A stretch of DNA of 32,833 nucleotides from Mesorhizobium silamurunense (GCF_014843825.1 NZ_JHQR01000275.1:1-32833); one strand, 5' to 3'; shown: positions 21,844 through 29,944, numbered from the stretch's first letter. Numbers and translations are program-made. The notes: generated by a model from the letters alone, not told the origin.

Positions 21844-22679
21844 GTCTTGTCCTTGCCCGATGCCGCCGAAAAGACGTGGTCTTGCCCCGGAAATGCGCGG
21901 CTGCGCACCTCGGCGGCGTAACGCGCCGCCGCATCCGCAATGGTGTCGCGCAGGTTTGCATATTCCTTGACGAATTTCGGCACCCGGTCGACGGTCATAC
22001 CGATCATGTCGTCGATGACCAGGATCTGGCCATCGCAGTCGCCGCTGGCGCCGATGCCGATGGTCGGGATCGCGATATGGCGGGTGAGATCCGAAGCCAC
22101 CGCTTCCACCGTGCCCTCGATGACAACCGAGAAGGCGCCAGCCTTCTCGACCGCTTCGGCGTCGCGAAACAGCGCGGCAATGTTTTCCTCGGTCCGGCCC
22201 TTTATCTTGTAGCCGCCGTCCTTTTCCACGGATTGCGGCTGCAGGCCGATATGGCCCATCACCGGTATGCCTTCGGCGACGATCGCCGCGATCTGCGCGG
22301 CCATGTCGACGCCGCCCTCGAGTTTGACCGCCTGGCACCCGGTCTCGCCGACGATGCGCCTTGCCGAGGCAACGGCATCCGCCGGGGAGACCTCGTAGCT
22401 ACCCGCCGGCATGTCGACGACGACACAGGCTTTCGTCGCGCCGCGCATCACCGCCTGTCCATGCGCGATCATCATCTCCAGCGAGGCGCCGAGCGTCGTG
22501 GCGTGGCCGTGCAGCACCATGGCGACGCTGTCGCCGACCAAAAGCAGGTCGACATGCGGATCGAGCATGCGGGCTATCGGATAGGTATAGGCGGTGAGAC
22601 AGACGATCGGCACGCCACCCTTCCAGCGGCGAATGTCTTCGGCGCTGATCCGATTGCCGGTGGACCGTTCTGGGGCCAA
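21840..22679 (-). CDS. panB: 3-methyl-2-oxobutanoate hydroxymethyltransferase
   Basis: The 279-residue product is a full PanB TIM barrel: LTAYTYPIARMLD, LLVGDSVAMVLHGH (D50 binds Mg), VVVDMPAGSYE (D89), AVKLEGG (K119, E121), GHIGLQPQSV and AIPTIGIGASGDCDGQILVIDDMIGM. It makes ketopantoate from alpha-ketoisovalerate and methylene-THF, the first step of pantothenate synthesis. The start is TTG, with a strong GGGAGG six bases upstream. No ATG occurs in frame before the conserved region. It overlaps panC by four bases. Confidence 0.96.
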   Translation of the reverse strand: MAPERSTGNRISAEDIRRWKGGVPIVCLTAYTYPIARMLDPHVDLLLVGDSVAMVLHGHATTLGASLEMMIAHGQAVMRGATKACVVVDMPAGSYEVSPADAVASARRIVGETGCQAVKLEGGVDMAAQIAAIVAEGIPVMGHIGLQPQSVEKDGGYKIKGRTEENIAALFRDAEAVEKAGAFSVVIEGTVEAVASDLTRHIAIPTIGIGASGDCDGQILVIDDMIGMTVDRVPKFVKEYANLRDTIADAAARYAAEVRSRAFPGQDHVFSAASGKDKT

Positions 22680-22902
22680 TCGTCACCTCCCTCAACCGGC
22701 GCGGGCCAGGCGCCCGCTTGCCGGGCGTGCGAGCTTTAGGAACACACGCAACGCTTGGCAAGCCGAGGTGGCGACATCTCCGCGCATGTATCGATTTAGC
22801 GCACGAAGCATTTACATCGTCGGGCGGCAAAACCCTTGCCTTCGCGATGGCCTGACGCCATAAGCAGGAAACGGCGCGGCCGCTGCCGCAACGAGGATCT
22901 GG

Positions 22903-23301
22903 ATGAAAACTTTCCTGCTGCAGTTTTTCACCTGGTGGAACAGCCAGACGCTGGGCACGCGCTTCCACACCTGGCGATTTGGCAAGAAGGTCGGCGAGGA
23001 CGAGGCCGGCAACGTCTACTACGAAGGCGGCGTCGATTCGGAAGGCCGCACCCGCCGCTGGGTGATTTATCGCGACTATTCCGAAGCCTCGAAGATCCCT
23101 CCGGGCTGGCATGGCTGGATTCATCATCGGGTCGACACGCCGCCGTCGAGCGAGAGCTACAAGGCTCGCGACTGGCAGAAGCCGCATCGGCCGAACCTCA
23201 CGGGAACGCCCGGCGCCTATCGCCCGCAGGGCTCCATCCTGACCAACCAGCATCGCCCGCAGGTGACCGGCGACTACGACGCCTGGACGCCCGGTTCGTA
23301 A
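22903..23301 (+). CDS. NADH:ubiquinone oxidoreductase subunit NDUFA12 (B17.2) homologue
   Basis: The 132-residue protein carries the NDUFA12 signature: FTWWNSQTLGTRFHTWRFGKKVGEDEAGNVYYEGG, then RRWVIYRDYSEASKIPPGWHGWIHHRVDTPP and a C-terminal GTPGAYRPQGS tail. It is an accessory subunit of complex I that alphaproteobacteria share with mitochondria. It binds the peripheral arm at the inner face of the membrane and helps assembly. The main nuo operon is not here; the gene stands alone as in other rhizobia, ahead of the DUF2155 gene. GAGGATCT precedes the ATG. Confidence 0.95.
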   Translation: MKTFLLQFFTWWNSQTLGTRFHTWRFGKKVGEDEAGNVYYEGGVDSEGRTRRWVIYRDYSEASKIPPGWHGWIHHRVDTPPSSESYKARDWQKPHRPNLTGTPGAYRPQGSILTNQHRPQVTGDYDAWTPGS

Positions 23302-23419
23302 CTGCGTTTTTCGGTCCTTTGTCGCCACAATTGGCGTTTAGCTGCTTGCTGATATCGCAGCCATGACTAGCCTTGGGCGATTGAAAGAATCACCCGGGCG
23401 CAACCACCGGTATCCTTGC

Positions 23420-23992
23420 ATGAACTCTTTCGGCCGACTTTCGACGGGACTGTTCGCGGCAGCGTCCGTTCTGGCCGCCTCGACGGTGGTGTTCGCCGCT
23501 GCGCAGGCGCCGGCAGTCTCCGACCGCCTCACCAACCCGGTCGCTGAATTCGCCGGCATCGACAAGATCACCGGCCGCATCATCACCTTCGACGTTTATA
23601 TAGACGAGACGGTGCAGTTCGGCGCCTTGCAGGTGACGCCGCGCGTCTGTTATTCGCGGCCCGAGACCGAACAGCCGAAGACCGATTCCTTCGTCGAGGT
23701 CGACGAGATCACGCTCGATCGCAAAATCCGCCGTATCTTCACCGGCTGGATGTTCGCCGAAAGCCCCGGCCTCAACGCCGTCGAGCATGCCGTCTATGAC
23801 GTCTGGCTGAAAGGCTGCAAGCAGAAGTCGGACGTGCCGCCGCCGACCGCCGCCAAGGCCGATACGGCAAAACCGAAGACACAAGGCGCCAAGCCCAAGC
23901 CTCCGGCGCAAGAGCAGCCCGCCGAGGCAGCACCTGAGCCGTTGGACGCCGCGCCCGCGCCGGATGACACGGGCGCTGCCGACGCGAACTGA
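23420..23992 (+). CDS. DUF2155 domain exported protein
   Basis: From the ATG at 23420 the product is 190 residues, with a signal peptide of about 28 residues (LFAAASVLAASTVVFAAAQA). The DUF2155 core (about 40-135) includes GIDKITGRIITFDVYIDETVQFGALQVTPRVCYSRPETE and RRIFTGWMFAESPGLNAVEHAVYDVWLKGCK. C77 and C133 may form a disulfide. The last 55 residues are low-complexity Pro/Ala/Lys (KPKTQGAKPKPPAQEQPAEA). The family is widespread in alphaproteobacteria next to NDUFA12 and aat, but its function is unknown to me. A start at 23363 is in frame but would bury the signal peptide. Confidence 0.85.
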   Translation: MNSFGRLSTGLFAAASVLAASTVVFAAAQAPAVSDRLTNPVAEFAGIDKITGRIITFDVYIDETVQFGALQVTPRVCYSRPETEQPKTDSFVEVDEITLDRKIRRIFTGWMFAESPGLNAVEHAVYDVWLKGCKQKSDVPPPTAAKADTAKPKTQGAKPKPPAQEQPAEAAPEPLDAAPAPDDTGAADAN

Positions 23993-24049
23993 TCGGAACC
24001 CTCGCTTTCGCCATCCGTTGGTAAACGACGGCGACGGGAGGATTCCACC

Positions 24050-24436
24050 ATGGCCACGGGCAAACCGATCACCGCCAGCAAGAAAGAACTTCTCGCGCTC
24101 GAGAAAGGGTTCTGGACAGGCGATTCCGCGTACTTCGCGGCCCATGCCGATGTGGAGTGCCTCGTTGCCTTTCCGCAGATGGCGAAAGCGATGACCAACG
24201 CCGATCTGGCCAAGACCGCCACGCAGCCCAACCGCTGGCGCGATCTCGACATCCGGCTGAAGGGCATGATCGAGCCGGGCAGCGATATCGTCATGCTGAC
24301 CTACGAGGCTCATGCGACGCGCGAAAGCGGCGAGCCCTATGCGGCTCTGGTCAGCACCGGCTATGTCCATCGCGCCGACGGATGGAAGATGATGTTCCAC
24401 GCCCAGACGCCGATCGAAACATCGACCGACTGCTGA
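24050..24436 (+). CDS. NTF2-like (DUF4440-type) protein
   Basis: The 128-residue single-domain protein matches the SnoaL/DUF4440 NTF2-like fold. An N-terminal helix (KKELLALEKGFWTGDSAYFAAHAD) is followed by the curved sheet (IVMLTYEAHATRESGEPYAALVSTGYVHRADGWKMMFHAQTP). The latter is the typical strand-turn-strand ending. Such proteins are small enzymes or ligand binders; no catalytic set is obvious. GGGAGGATTCCACC before the ATG is a good ribosome site. It converges on aat with 12 bp between stop codons. Confidence 0.8.
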   Translation: MATGKPITASKKELLALEKGFWTGDSAYFAAHADVECLVAFPQMAKAMTNADLAKTATQPNRWRDLDIRLKGMIEPGSDIVMLTYEAHATRESGEPYAALVSTGYVHRADGWKMMFHAQTPIETSTDC

Positions 24437-24448
24437 TAGCCCTGCACC

Positions 24449-25066
24449 TCACGGATAAAAAATCGCGTCGCCCTTCAGGGCCTCGGCCAGCATCTTCTCA
24501 TAGCGGCTGCGCGGCACGTCGATCGCGCCGAAGCGCTTGAGGTGCTCGGTGGTGAACTGCGTGTCGAGGAGCGCGAAGCGACGCTCGTTCAACCGCTCGA
24601 CGAGATAGTAGAGGCAGGTCTTCGAGGCGTCGGTTTCCCGGGCGAACATGCTTTCGCCGAAGAAGACGCGCCCGAGCGAAACGCCATAGAGGCCGCCGAC
24701 CAGCCGGCCCCCGCGCCACGCCTCGACAGAATGACAGTGGCCCAGCCGGTAGAGCTCGACATAGGCTTCGCGGATCGGCGCGTTGATCCAGGTCGAGCGG
24801 CGCTCGTCGCGCTTTTCGGCGCAGCCGTCGATCGTCGCCTCGAAGTCGAAATCGTAGCGGATGTCGAAAGGGTGCCTGCGGATCGTCTTCTTCAGACTGC
24901 GCGGCGTGTGGAATCCGTCGAGCGGGATGATGCCGCGCGTTTCCGGCCGCACCCAGAACACTTCCGGGTCGGTCGCGCTCTCGGCCATCGGGAAGACACC
25001 CGAGGCATAGGCTTTGAGCAGCAGGTCGGTCGGGATGCGGTAGCCGGGCGCGTAGGGACGAGTCAT
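24449..25066 (-). CDS. aat: Leucyl/phenylalanyl-tRNA--protein transferase
   Basis: The 205-residue product has the Aat GNAT-like fold. Visible motifs are LLLKAYASGVFPMAE, VFWVRPETRGIIPLDGFHTPRSLKKTIRR, TWINAPIREAYVELYRLGHCHSVEAW, GGLYGVSLGRVFFGESMFARETDASK and LLDTQFTTEHLKRFGA. It adds Leu or Phe from aminoacyl-tRNA to proteins with N-terminal Arg or Lys, marking them for ClpS-ClpAP (N-end rule). It lies downstream of accC on the same strand, beyond a repeat element, so it is probably a separate transcript. Confidence 0.96.
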   Translation of the reverse strand: MTRPYAPGYRIPTDLLLKAYASGVFPMAESATDPEVFWVRPETRGIIPLDGFHTPRSLKKTIRRHPFDIRYDFDFEATIDGCAEKRDERRSTWINAPIREAYVELYRLGHCHSVEAWRGGRLVGGLYGVSLGRVFFGESMFARETDASKTCLYYLVERLNERRFALLDTQFTTEHLKRFGAIDVPRSRYEKMLAEALKGDAIFYP

Positions 25067-25090
25067 TGCGCCATTATAACTGCAAGACCC

Positions 25091-25195
25091 TAAAGCGCGT
25101 CGTCCAAAAGTACGCAGCGGTTTGGGAGAACGAAATGCATCAAAACAAAGACTTGAAGCGCGTCGCCTGAAGCTGTTTCAGAGCGATGCGCCTTT
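25091..25195 (+). repeat. Dispersed nested-palindrome repeat, copy 3
   Basis: TAAAGCGCGTCG (25091-25102) and TGAAGCGCGTCG (25154-25165) flank a degraded core CCAAAAGTACGCAGCGG-TTTGGG and ACGAAATGCATCAAAAC. These parts match the cores at 14037 and 17604 in sequence and order. A further GAAGC...GCGATGCGCC tail continues to about 25195. It lies between accC and aat. Confidence 0.7.
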
Positions 25196-25246
25196 GGGTC
25201 CGGTGAGAGTCAGGTCAGCCCGGCATCACCTGAATATCAACAGACC

Positions 25247-26590
25247 CTAGTCCTCCTTGGCCAAATATTTTTCGAGCCAGTGGATGTCGTAATCGCCATT
25301 GGCGATATCCGGATTGCCGACGAGATCGCGAAACAGCGGCAGCGTCGTCTTGATGCCGTCGACGACGAATTCGTCGAGCGCCCGGCGCAGCCGCATCATG
25401 CATTCGACGCGGTTGCGTCCATGCACGATCAGCTTGCCGATGAGGCTGTCGTAGTAAGGCGGGATGCGGTAACCGGAATAGACGCCGGAATCGACGCGGA
25501 TGCCGAGCCCGCCCGGCGTGTGGAAATGCGTGATCGTGCCGGGCGAAGGCGTGAAGGTGCGCGGGTCCTCGGCATTGATGCGGCACTCGATGGCGTGACC
25601 GTTGAACTTGATGTCTTCCTGCCTGATCGACAGCCCGCCGCCGGAGGCGACGCGGATCTGCTCATGCACGAGGTCGATGCCGGTGATCGCTTCCGTCACC
25701 GGATGCTCGACCTGCAGACGGGTGTTCATCTCGATGAAATAGAACTCGCCGTTCTCATAGAGGAATTCGATAGTGCCGGCGCCGGAATAGCCGAGATCGG
25801 CAATCGCCTTGGCGCAGATGCCGCCGATGCGCGCGCGCTCCTCGGCATTGAGGGCTGGGGAGTTCGCCTCCTCCCATACCTTCTGGTGGCGGCGCTGCAG
25901 CGAGCAGTCGCGCTCGCCGAAATGCACGCCGTGGCCGGAACCGTCGCCGAACACCTGCAATTCGATATGGCGCGGCTTCTCCAGATATTTCTCGATGTAG
26001 ACCGCGTCGTCGCCGAAGGCGGCGCCGGCTTCCGACTTTGCCGTCTGCAGCGCCACCTCGAGGTCGGCCTCGGTGCGGGCTACCTTCATGCCGCGGCCGC
26101 CGCCGCCGGCCGAAGCCTTGATGATCACCGGATAGCCGATCTCGGCGGCGACGCGCTTTGCTTCCTTCTCCTCGGTGATCGCGCCATCGGAGCCCGGCAC
26201 CACCGGAATGCCGAGGCGCTTTGCCGTGCGCTTGGCCTCGATCTTGTCACCCATGATGCGGATATGGTCGCCCGAGGGGCCGATGAAGGTGATGTTATGG
26301 GCCGCGAGGATGTCGGCGAACTTGGCGTTTTCCGACAGGAAGCCGTAGCCCGGATGCACCGCGTCGGCGCCGGTGATCTCGCACGCGGCGACGATCTGGT
26401 GGATGTTGAGATAGCTTTCGCGCGACGGCGGCGGGCCGATGCAGACGCTCTCGTCGGCAAGCCGCACATGCATGGCGTCGGAATCGGCGGTCGAATGGAC
26501 CACCACCGTCTGGATGCCGAGCTCCTTGCAGGCGCGCAGCACTCGGAGTGCGATTTCGCCGCGATTGGCGATGAGGATTTTTTGGAACAT
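25247..26590 (-). CDS. accC: Acetyl-CoA carboxylase, biotin carboxylase subunit
   Basis: The 447-residue protein is a canonical AccC. MFQKILIANRGEIALRVLRAC opens the biotin carboxylase N-domain, and K116 and K159 of the ATP-grasp follow. The glycine-rich lid is GGGGRGMKV (162-170), and FIEMNTRLQVEHPVTE holds the metal-binding Glu and the catalytic Arg region. It carboxylates the biotin on AccB with ATP and bicarbonate, the first half of malonyl-CoA synthesis. It follows accB by 19 bp, the usual operon order. Confidence 0.97.
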   Translation of the reverse strand: MFQKILIANRGEIALRVLRACKELGIQTVVVHSTADSDAMHVRLADESVCIGPPPSRESYLNIHQIVAACEITGADAVHPGYGFLSENAKFADILAAHNITFIGPSGDHIRIMGDKIEAKRTAKRLGIPVVPGSDGAITEEKEAKRVAAEIGYPVIIKASAGGGGRGMKVARTEADLEVALQTAKSEAGAAFGDDAVYIEKYLEKPRHIELQVFGDGSGHGVHFGERDCSLQRRHQKVWEEANSPALNAEERARIGGICAKAIADLGYSGAGTIEFLYENGEFYFIEMNTRLQVEHPVTEAITGIDLVHEQIRVASGGGLSIRQEDIKFNGHAIECRINAEDPRTFTPSPGTITHFHTPGGLGIRVDSGVYSGYRIPPYYDSLIGKLIVHGRNRVECMMRLRRALDEFVVDGIKTTLPLFRDLVGNPDIANGDYDIHWLEKYLAKED

Positions 26591-26609
26591 CTGCCCGCTG
26601 TTCCCGGCT

Positions 26610-27065
26610 CTACTCGATGACCACGAGCGGCATGCCGTATTCGACCGGTTGGGCGTCCTCGATCAGGATCGCCGTCACCGTGCCGGCGCGCGGCGAGGGA
26701 ATCTGGTTCATCGTCTTCATCGCTTCGATGATGAGCAGCGTCTGGCCTTCCTTCACCTTCTGGCCGATCTCGACGAACGGCTTGGCGTCGGGTGAGGGAG
26801 CCAGATAGGCGGTGCCGACCATCGGCGAGGGCACGGCGTCCTTGGAGGGATCGGCTACCGTCGCAGGCGCTGCCGCCTGGGCCGGCGCGGCAATCGCGGC
26901 GGCCGGGAGCGGAGCCGCGACCGCGTGGACGGGCTGCGACTGGCGCGACACGCGCACCTTCAGGTCGCCGAGCTCGACCTCGATCTCGGTCAGGTTGGTG
27001 TCGTTCAGTATGCCCGCCAGATCGCGGATCAGCTGCTGGTCAACACCGTTCTTCTTTATCGACAT
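26610..27065 (-). CDS. accB: Acetyl-CoA carboxylase, biotin carboxyl carrier protein
   Basis: The 151-residue BCCP starts at MSIKKNGVDQQLIRDLAGIL. The N-terminal helical segment (1-40) is joined by a flexible Ala/Pro linker (about 45-75) to the biotinyl domain. Within it, EAMKTMNQIPS holds the biotinylated K117, with PMVGTAYLAPSPDAKPFVEIGQKVKEGQ before it. A reading frame extends ten codons upstream, but AAGG before the chosen ATG and family alignments support 27065. It is followed by accC and preceded 26 bp upstream by aroQ, a common alphaproteobacterial order. Confidence 0.96.
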   Translation of the reverse strand: MSIKKNGVDQQLIRDLAGILNDTNLTEIEVELGDLKVRVSRQSQPVHAVAAPLPAAAIAAPAQAAAPATVADPSKDAVPSPMVGTAYLAPSPDAKPFVEIGQKVKEGQTLLIIEAMKTMNQIPSPRAGTVTAILIEDAQPVEYGMPLVVIE

Positions 27066-27091
27066 TTTCGAGCCTTCTGTTTGGGAGCCGG

Positions 27092-27526
27092 TCACAGGCG
27101 TGCCGCCAGTGCCTGCAGCGCAAGCGTATAGCCGAGTGGCCCGAACCCGCAGATCATGCCGACAGCGACCGGCGCGACCATGGAGACGTGCCGGAAAGGC
27201 TCCCGCGCGTGGATATTGGAAAGATGGACTTCGGCGACGGGCAGCGGCGCGACGGCGCGGATGGCGTCGTGGATGGCAATCGAGGTGTGGCCGTAGGCGC
27301 CGGGATTGATGACGATGCCTGCAGCCTTGTCGCCGGCCTCCTGGATCCAGTCGACGAGGTCGCCCTCATGATTGGACTGGCGAAAATCGATCTCGAGCCC
27401 GAGCGCCGCGCCGGCGGCCTTGCAATCCTCGGCTATGGCGGCAAGCGTCTTGCCGCCATAGATCCCCGGCTCGCGCTTGCCGAGTGCATTGAGATTGGGA
27501 CCGTTCAGGACGAAAATCGTTTTCAA
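27092..27526 (-). CDS. aroQ: Type II 3-dehydroquinate dehydratase
   Basis: From a TTG at 27526 (GAGG nine bases upstream) the product is 144 residues, the usual AroQ length: KTIFVLNGPNLNALGKREPGIYG (Y23, R18), NPGAYGHTS (N74, H80), EVHLSNIHAREPFRHVS (H101, R112). It removes water from 3-dehydroquinate in the shikimate pathway and forms a dodecamer. A longer frame from ATG 27586 would add 20 residues (MPSIEVRRAGLRPAPKRSAY) unlike the family, and would run through a GC hairpin at 27544-27564. The TTG start is therefore preferred but not certain. Confidence 0.92.
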   Translation of the reverse strand: MKTIFVLNGPNLNALGKREPGIYGGKTLAAIAEDCKAAGAALGLEIDFRQSNHEGDLVDWIQEAGDKAAGIVINPGAYGHTSIAIHDAIRAVAPLPVAEVHLSNIHAREPFRHVSMVAPVAVGMICGFGPLGYTLALQALAARL

Positions 27527-27543
27527 ATATGCCGACCTCTTCG

Positions 27544-27564
27544 GCGCCGGCCTCAAGCCGGCGC
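27544..27564 (-). promoter_or_regulatory. GC-rich hairpin just upstream of aroQ
   Basis: GCGCCGGC (27544-27551) pairs with GCCGGCGC (27557-27564) around a 5-base loop, ending about 18 bases from the TTG start. It would lie in the aroQ leader if transcription begins upstream. Its role is unknown; it could slow translation or stabilise the mRNA. Confidence 0.3.
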
Positions 27565-27628
27565 GCCGGACCTCTATACTGGGCATAGCTGCCGGCGAAA
27601 AGAGCGCAAGTGCGTTCTTTCGCTGTCC

Positions 27629-27654
27629 ACAACAGGCGGAAAACCGCCTGTTGT
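27629..27654 (-). terminator. Perfect hairpin after the DsbA-like gene
   Basis: ACAACAGGCGG (27629-27639) pairs with CCGCCTGTTGT (27644-27654) over 11 bp with an AAAA (TTTT on the minus strand) tetraloop, 17 bases beyond the stop of the DsbA-like gene. No T run follows on either strand. It may be a weak or factor-aided terminator, or a processing or stability element, between the dsbA-type and aroQ genes. Confidence 0.4.
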
Positions 27655-27670
27655 CGCGACCCGTAACGAA

Positions 27671-28474
27671 CTAGAGCGCGCTCTTGGCCTGCTCGATCTT
27701 TTCCGCCAGGACCTGCTGTCCCAGCGCGCCGAACACCACCTCGTTGCCGACCACATAGGACGGCGTGCCGGTGATCGACAGCTTGGTGGCGAGGTCGTAG
27801 GTTCGGGAGAGCGCCTCGTTGATGCTCGGATCCTTCATCTTCTCACGCAGCTTGGCCTCGTCGGCGCCGAGCGAAAGCGCAACCTTCATGGCGGTGGATT
27901 CGGTGGCGCGGCCCTGGCCGCCGAGCAGCGCGGTGTGGAACTCGCCGTACTTCTCCGGCATCATCAGGTGGAAGGCCATCGAGACCACGCTGGCCTTTTG
28001 CGAATCCGGGCTGAGGATCGGGAATTCCTTCAGCACGAAGCGCAGGTCCGGATCGGCCTTGGTCAGCGCCTTCATGTCTTCGATGGCGCGTTTGCAGAAG
28101 CCGCAATTGTAGTCGTAGAACTCGACGATGGTGACCTTGCCCTTCGGGTTGCCGACGACGCCGTCGAAGGTGGAGTTGAAGATCTCGTCCTTCGCGTCCT
28201 TGATGACGCCGAGCGCTGCGAGCCGCTGCTCTTCCTTCTGCTTGGCCTCGAGCGCGTCCTGAACCTCGAGCAGGACCTCCGGATTCTTCAAGAGATAGTC
28301 GCGGATGATGCCTTCGACCTCCTTGCGGTCGACCTTGGTGTCGGTGGAAGCCACCTGGATGGCTTGCGTCGTATCGGCCTTAGCGGCCTGCGGGCTTCCT
28401 GCCACGAAGCCGAATGCCAGCATGCCGAGCGCTACCGCCACGCCGGCGCTGCCGAGCAGGATTGCCTTGTTCAT
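27671..28474 (-). CDS. DsbA family thiol:disulfide oxidoreductase
   Basis: The 267-residue exported protein starts MNKAILLGSAGVAVALGMLAF (signal anchor or signal peptide to about residue 33). A helical N-domain with EVEGIIRDYLLKNPEVLLE (about 50-90) is typical of ScsC/BcfH-like DsbA proteins and may mediate oligomerisation. The thioredoxin domain follows, with VEFYDYNCGFCKRAIED (CGFC at 124-127) and the cis-proline loop TGTPSYVVG. It oxidises or isomerises disulfides in the periplasm. The ATG at 28474 has AAGGA seven bases upstream, better than the nearby ATG at 28480. It follows the M48 protease gene by 57 bp on the same strand. Confidence 0.93.
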   Translation of the reverse strand: MNKAILLGSAGVAVALGMLAFGFVAGSPQAAKADTTQAIQVASTDTKVDRKEVEGIIRDYLLKNPEVLLEVQDALEAKQKEEQRLAALGVIKDAKDEIFNSTFDGVVGNPKGKVTIVEFYDYNCGFCKRAIEDMKALTKADPDLRFVLKEFPILSPDSQKASVVSMAFHLMMPEKYGEFHTALLGGQGRATESTAMKVALSLGADEAKLREKMKDPSINEALSRTYDLATKLSITGTPSYVVGNEVVFGALGQQVLAEKIEQAKSAL

Positions 28475-28531
28475 GATCATTTCCTTCTGCCTGTCCCGGG
28501 CCAATCTAATCGCCGCGCACGGCCGGGACGT

Positions 28532-29944
28532 TCATTTGAGTTTGTTCGATGGCGTGTAGTTTATGATATCTTGCGCGCGAAGCCACCCAGGCTCGCCGCG
28601 CTTCAACTTCTGTTGAGCGCGCATGGCGAAGATTTTCGCGTTCTTGTAGTCGGCCGAATAGAAATGGCCTTCGGCGGTCGCAAGATCGGCGGCCGGGATC
28701 TGCCCCAACTCGCCATAGGCTTGCGCCAGATAACGATAGGCTTCGGCATTTTCCTTGTCGCGCCCGACCCCGTTGGTGAGCTGGGTTACCGCCTTCTTGA
28801 TTGAATCCGGCGTGCCGACAGCCATCAGCGCCTGGCCGAGCGAGACCATCAGCAGCCCCGACCGCGCCGGGTCGAGGCTGACGGCCTTAGCATAGGCATC
28901 CGCTGCATCCTTGGGCTTGTTGGCCTTCATCAGGATGTCGCCGCGCAATTCCTGGAAATAGGGGTTCTTCGGCTGTTCCTTGATGAGCGCCGCCGTCTTG
29001 GCGAGCGCGGCGCCCGGATTGCCATAGAGATAGGTCTGCTGCGCGTCGCCATAGCGCGAGGCGAGACTGGTCGGGTTCTTGCGCATCAGCCGCGCCACGG
29101 CCGCCTGGCCCTGCATATAGGCGGCGATCTTGATGCGCATCATGTCGTGCCGCTGCTGCAGCGCCGGCGGGTCGACCTGATTGACGTACGGGCTCGCCTT
29201 GACCAGCACTTCGAGGTTGGCGATGCGCTCCTGCGGCATCGGATGGCTGATCCGGTAGGGATCGAGCTGGGTGCCCGACAGCGAAAGCGCGCTCTGGAAG
29301 CGGGCGAAGGTCTTCAGCATGCCCATGCCGGATTGGCCGGTGGCGTTGAGATAGGTGATCGCCGAGCGGTCGGCGGTGATTTCCTCGCCTCGCTGATAGG
29401 CAAGGATGCTGCGCTGTGCCATCTCGCCGCCGCCGGCGGCGACGCCCATGCCGGCACCTGCAAGGCCGCGGCTGTTGGTCGTGGCGCCGGCGACCATCGC
29501 GCCCGCGCCGAGCAGCGTGGCGATGATGGCCATCGTCTTGGCGCGGTCGAGCTGGTCGCGCAGCTTCTGCTGGTGGCCGCCGGCAATATGGCCGGCCTCG
29601 TGCGCGATGACGCCGATGATCTCGTTCGGCGTTTCGGCCGTCACCAGCGCGCCGGTGTTGATGAACAGGCGGCGGCCCGTCACGAAGGCGTTGAAGCTCT
29701 GATCGTTGACAAGAACGATGTCGATGCCGTCATTGGCGAGGCCCGCCGCCCTGAAGATCGGCCGGGCATAGTCGCGCACCAGCGCTTCGATCTCGGCATC
29801 GCGCACCACCGGCACGCCCTGCGCGAAGGCGTTTATGGAAGTGGATACCGCAACGGCGGCTGCAAGCAGGAGCGTCGCGAATCCGCGCGCGGTTCGCCCT
29901 ATCGCGGTCGATCTGTCAATCATCGTTCGGGGTCGGCTCAACAT
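28532..29944 (-). CDS. M48 family metalloprotease with TPR-like C-terminal region (BepA-like)
   Basis: From the ATG at 29944 (MLSRPRTMIDRSTAIG) the protein is 470 residues, with a signal peptide to about residue 42 (FATLLLAAAVAVSTSINAFAQ). The M48 domain (about 43-250) has HEAGH (H115, E116, H119) and the third zinc ligand E188 in GEEITADR. The C-terminal half has TPR-like helices (ELRGDILMKANKPKDAADAYAKAVSLDPA, AEAYRYLAQAYGELG). E. coli BepA, with the same build, degrades stalled outer-membrane proteins. The frame stays open to 30109, but that part lacks protein character. It is followed by the DsbA-like gene, a sensible envelope quality-control pair. Confidence 0.92.
   Translation of the reverse strand: MLSRPRTMIDRSTAIGRTARGFATLLLAAAVAVSTSINAFAQGVPVVRDAEIEALVRDYARPIFRAAGLANDGIDIVLVNDQSFNAFVTGRRLFINTGALVTAETPNEIIGVIAHEAGHIAGGHQQKLRDQLDRAKTMAIIATLLGAGAMVAGATTNSRGLAGAGMGVAAGGGEMAQRSILAYQRGEEITADRSAITYLNATGQSGMGMLKTFARFQSALSLSGTQLDPYRISHPMPQERIANLEVLVKASPYVNQVDPPALQQRHDMMRIKIAAYMQGQAAVARLMRKNPTSLASRYGDAQQTYLYGNPGAALAKTAALIKEQPKNPYFQELRGDILMKANKPKDAADAYAKAVSLDPARSGLLMVSLGQALMAVGTPDSIKKAVTQLTNGVGRDKENAEAYRYLAQAYGELGQIPAADLATAEGHFYSADYKNAKIFAMRAQQKLKRGEPGWLRAQDIINYTPSNKLK

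Noticed and set aside
20992..22338. An N-terminally extended PanC of 448 residues
   Set aside because: The extension is out-of-frame panB sequence; panC starts at 21843, overlapping the panB stop.
25280..26620. A 446-codon plus-strand frame antisense to accC
   Set aside because: The opposite strand encodes a textbook biotin carboxylase; the antisense product has no domain and the composition of a shadow frame.
26792..28804. A 670-codon open frame on the plus strand
   Set aside because: It lies antisense to accB, aroQ, the DsbA-like gene and part of the M48 gene, and its translation is Arg/Gly/Asp-rich with no recognisable domain. It is a shadow of GC-rich codons.
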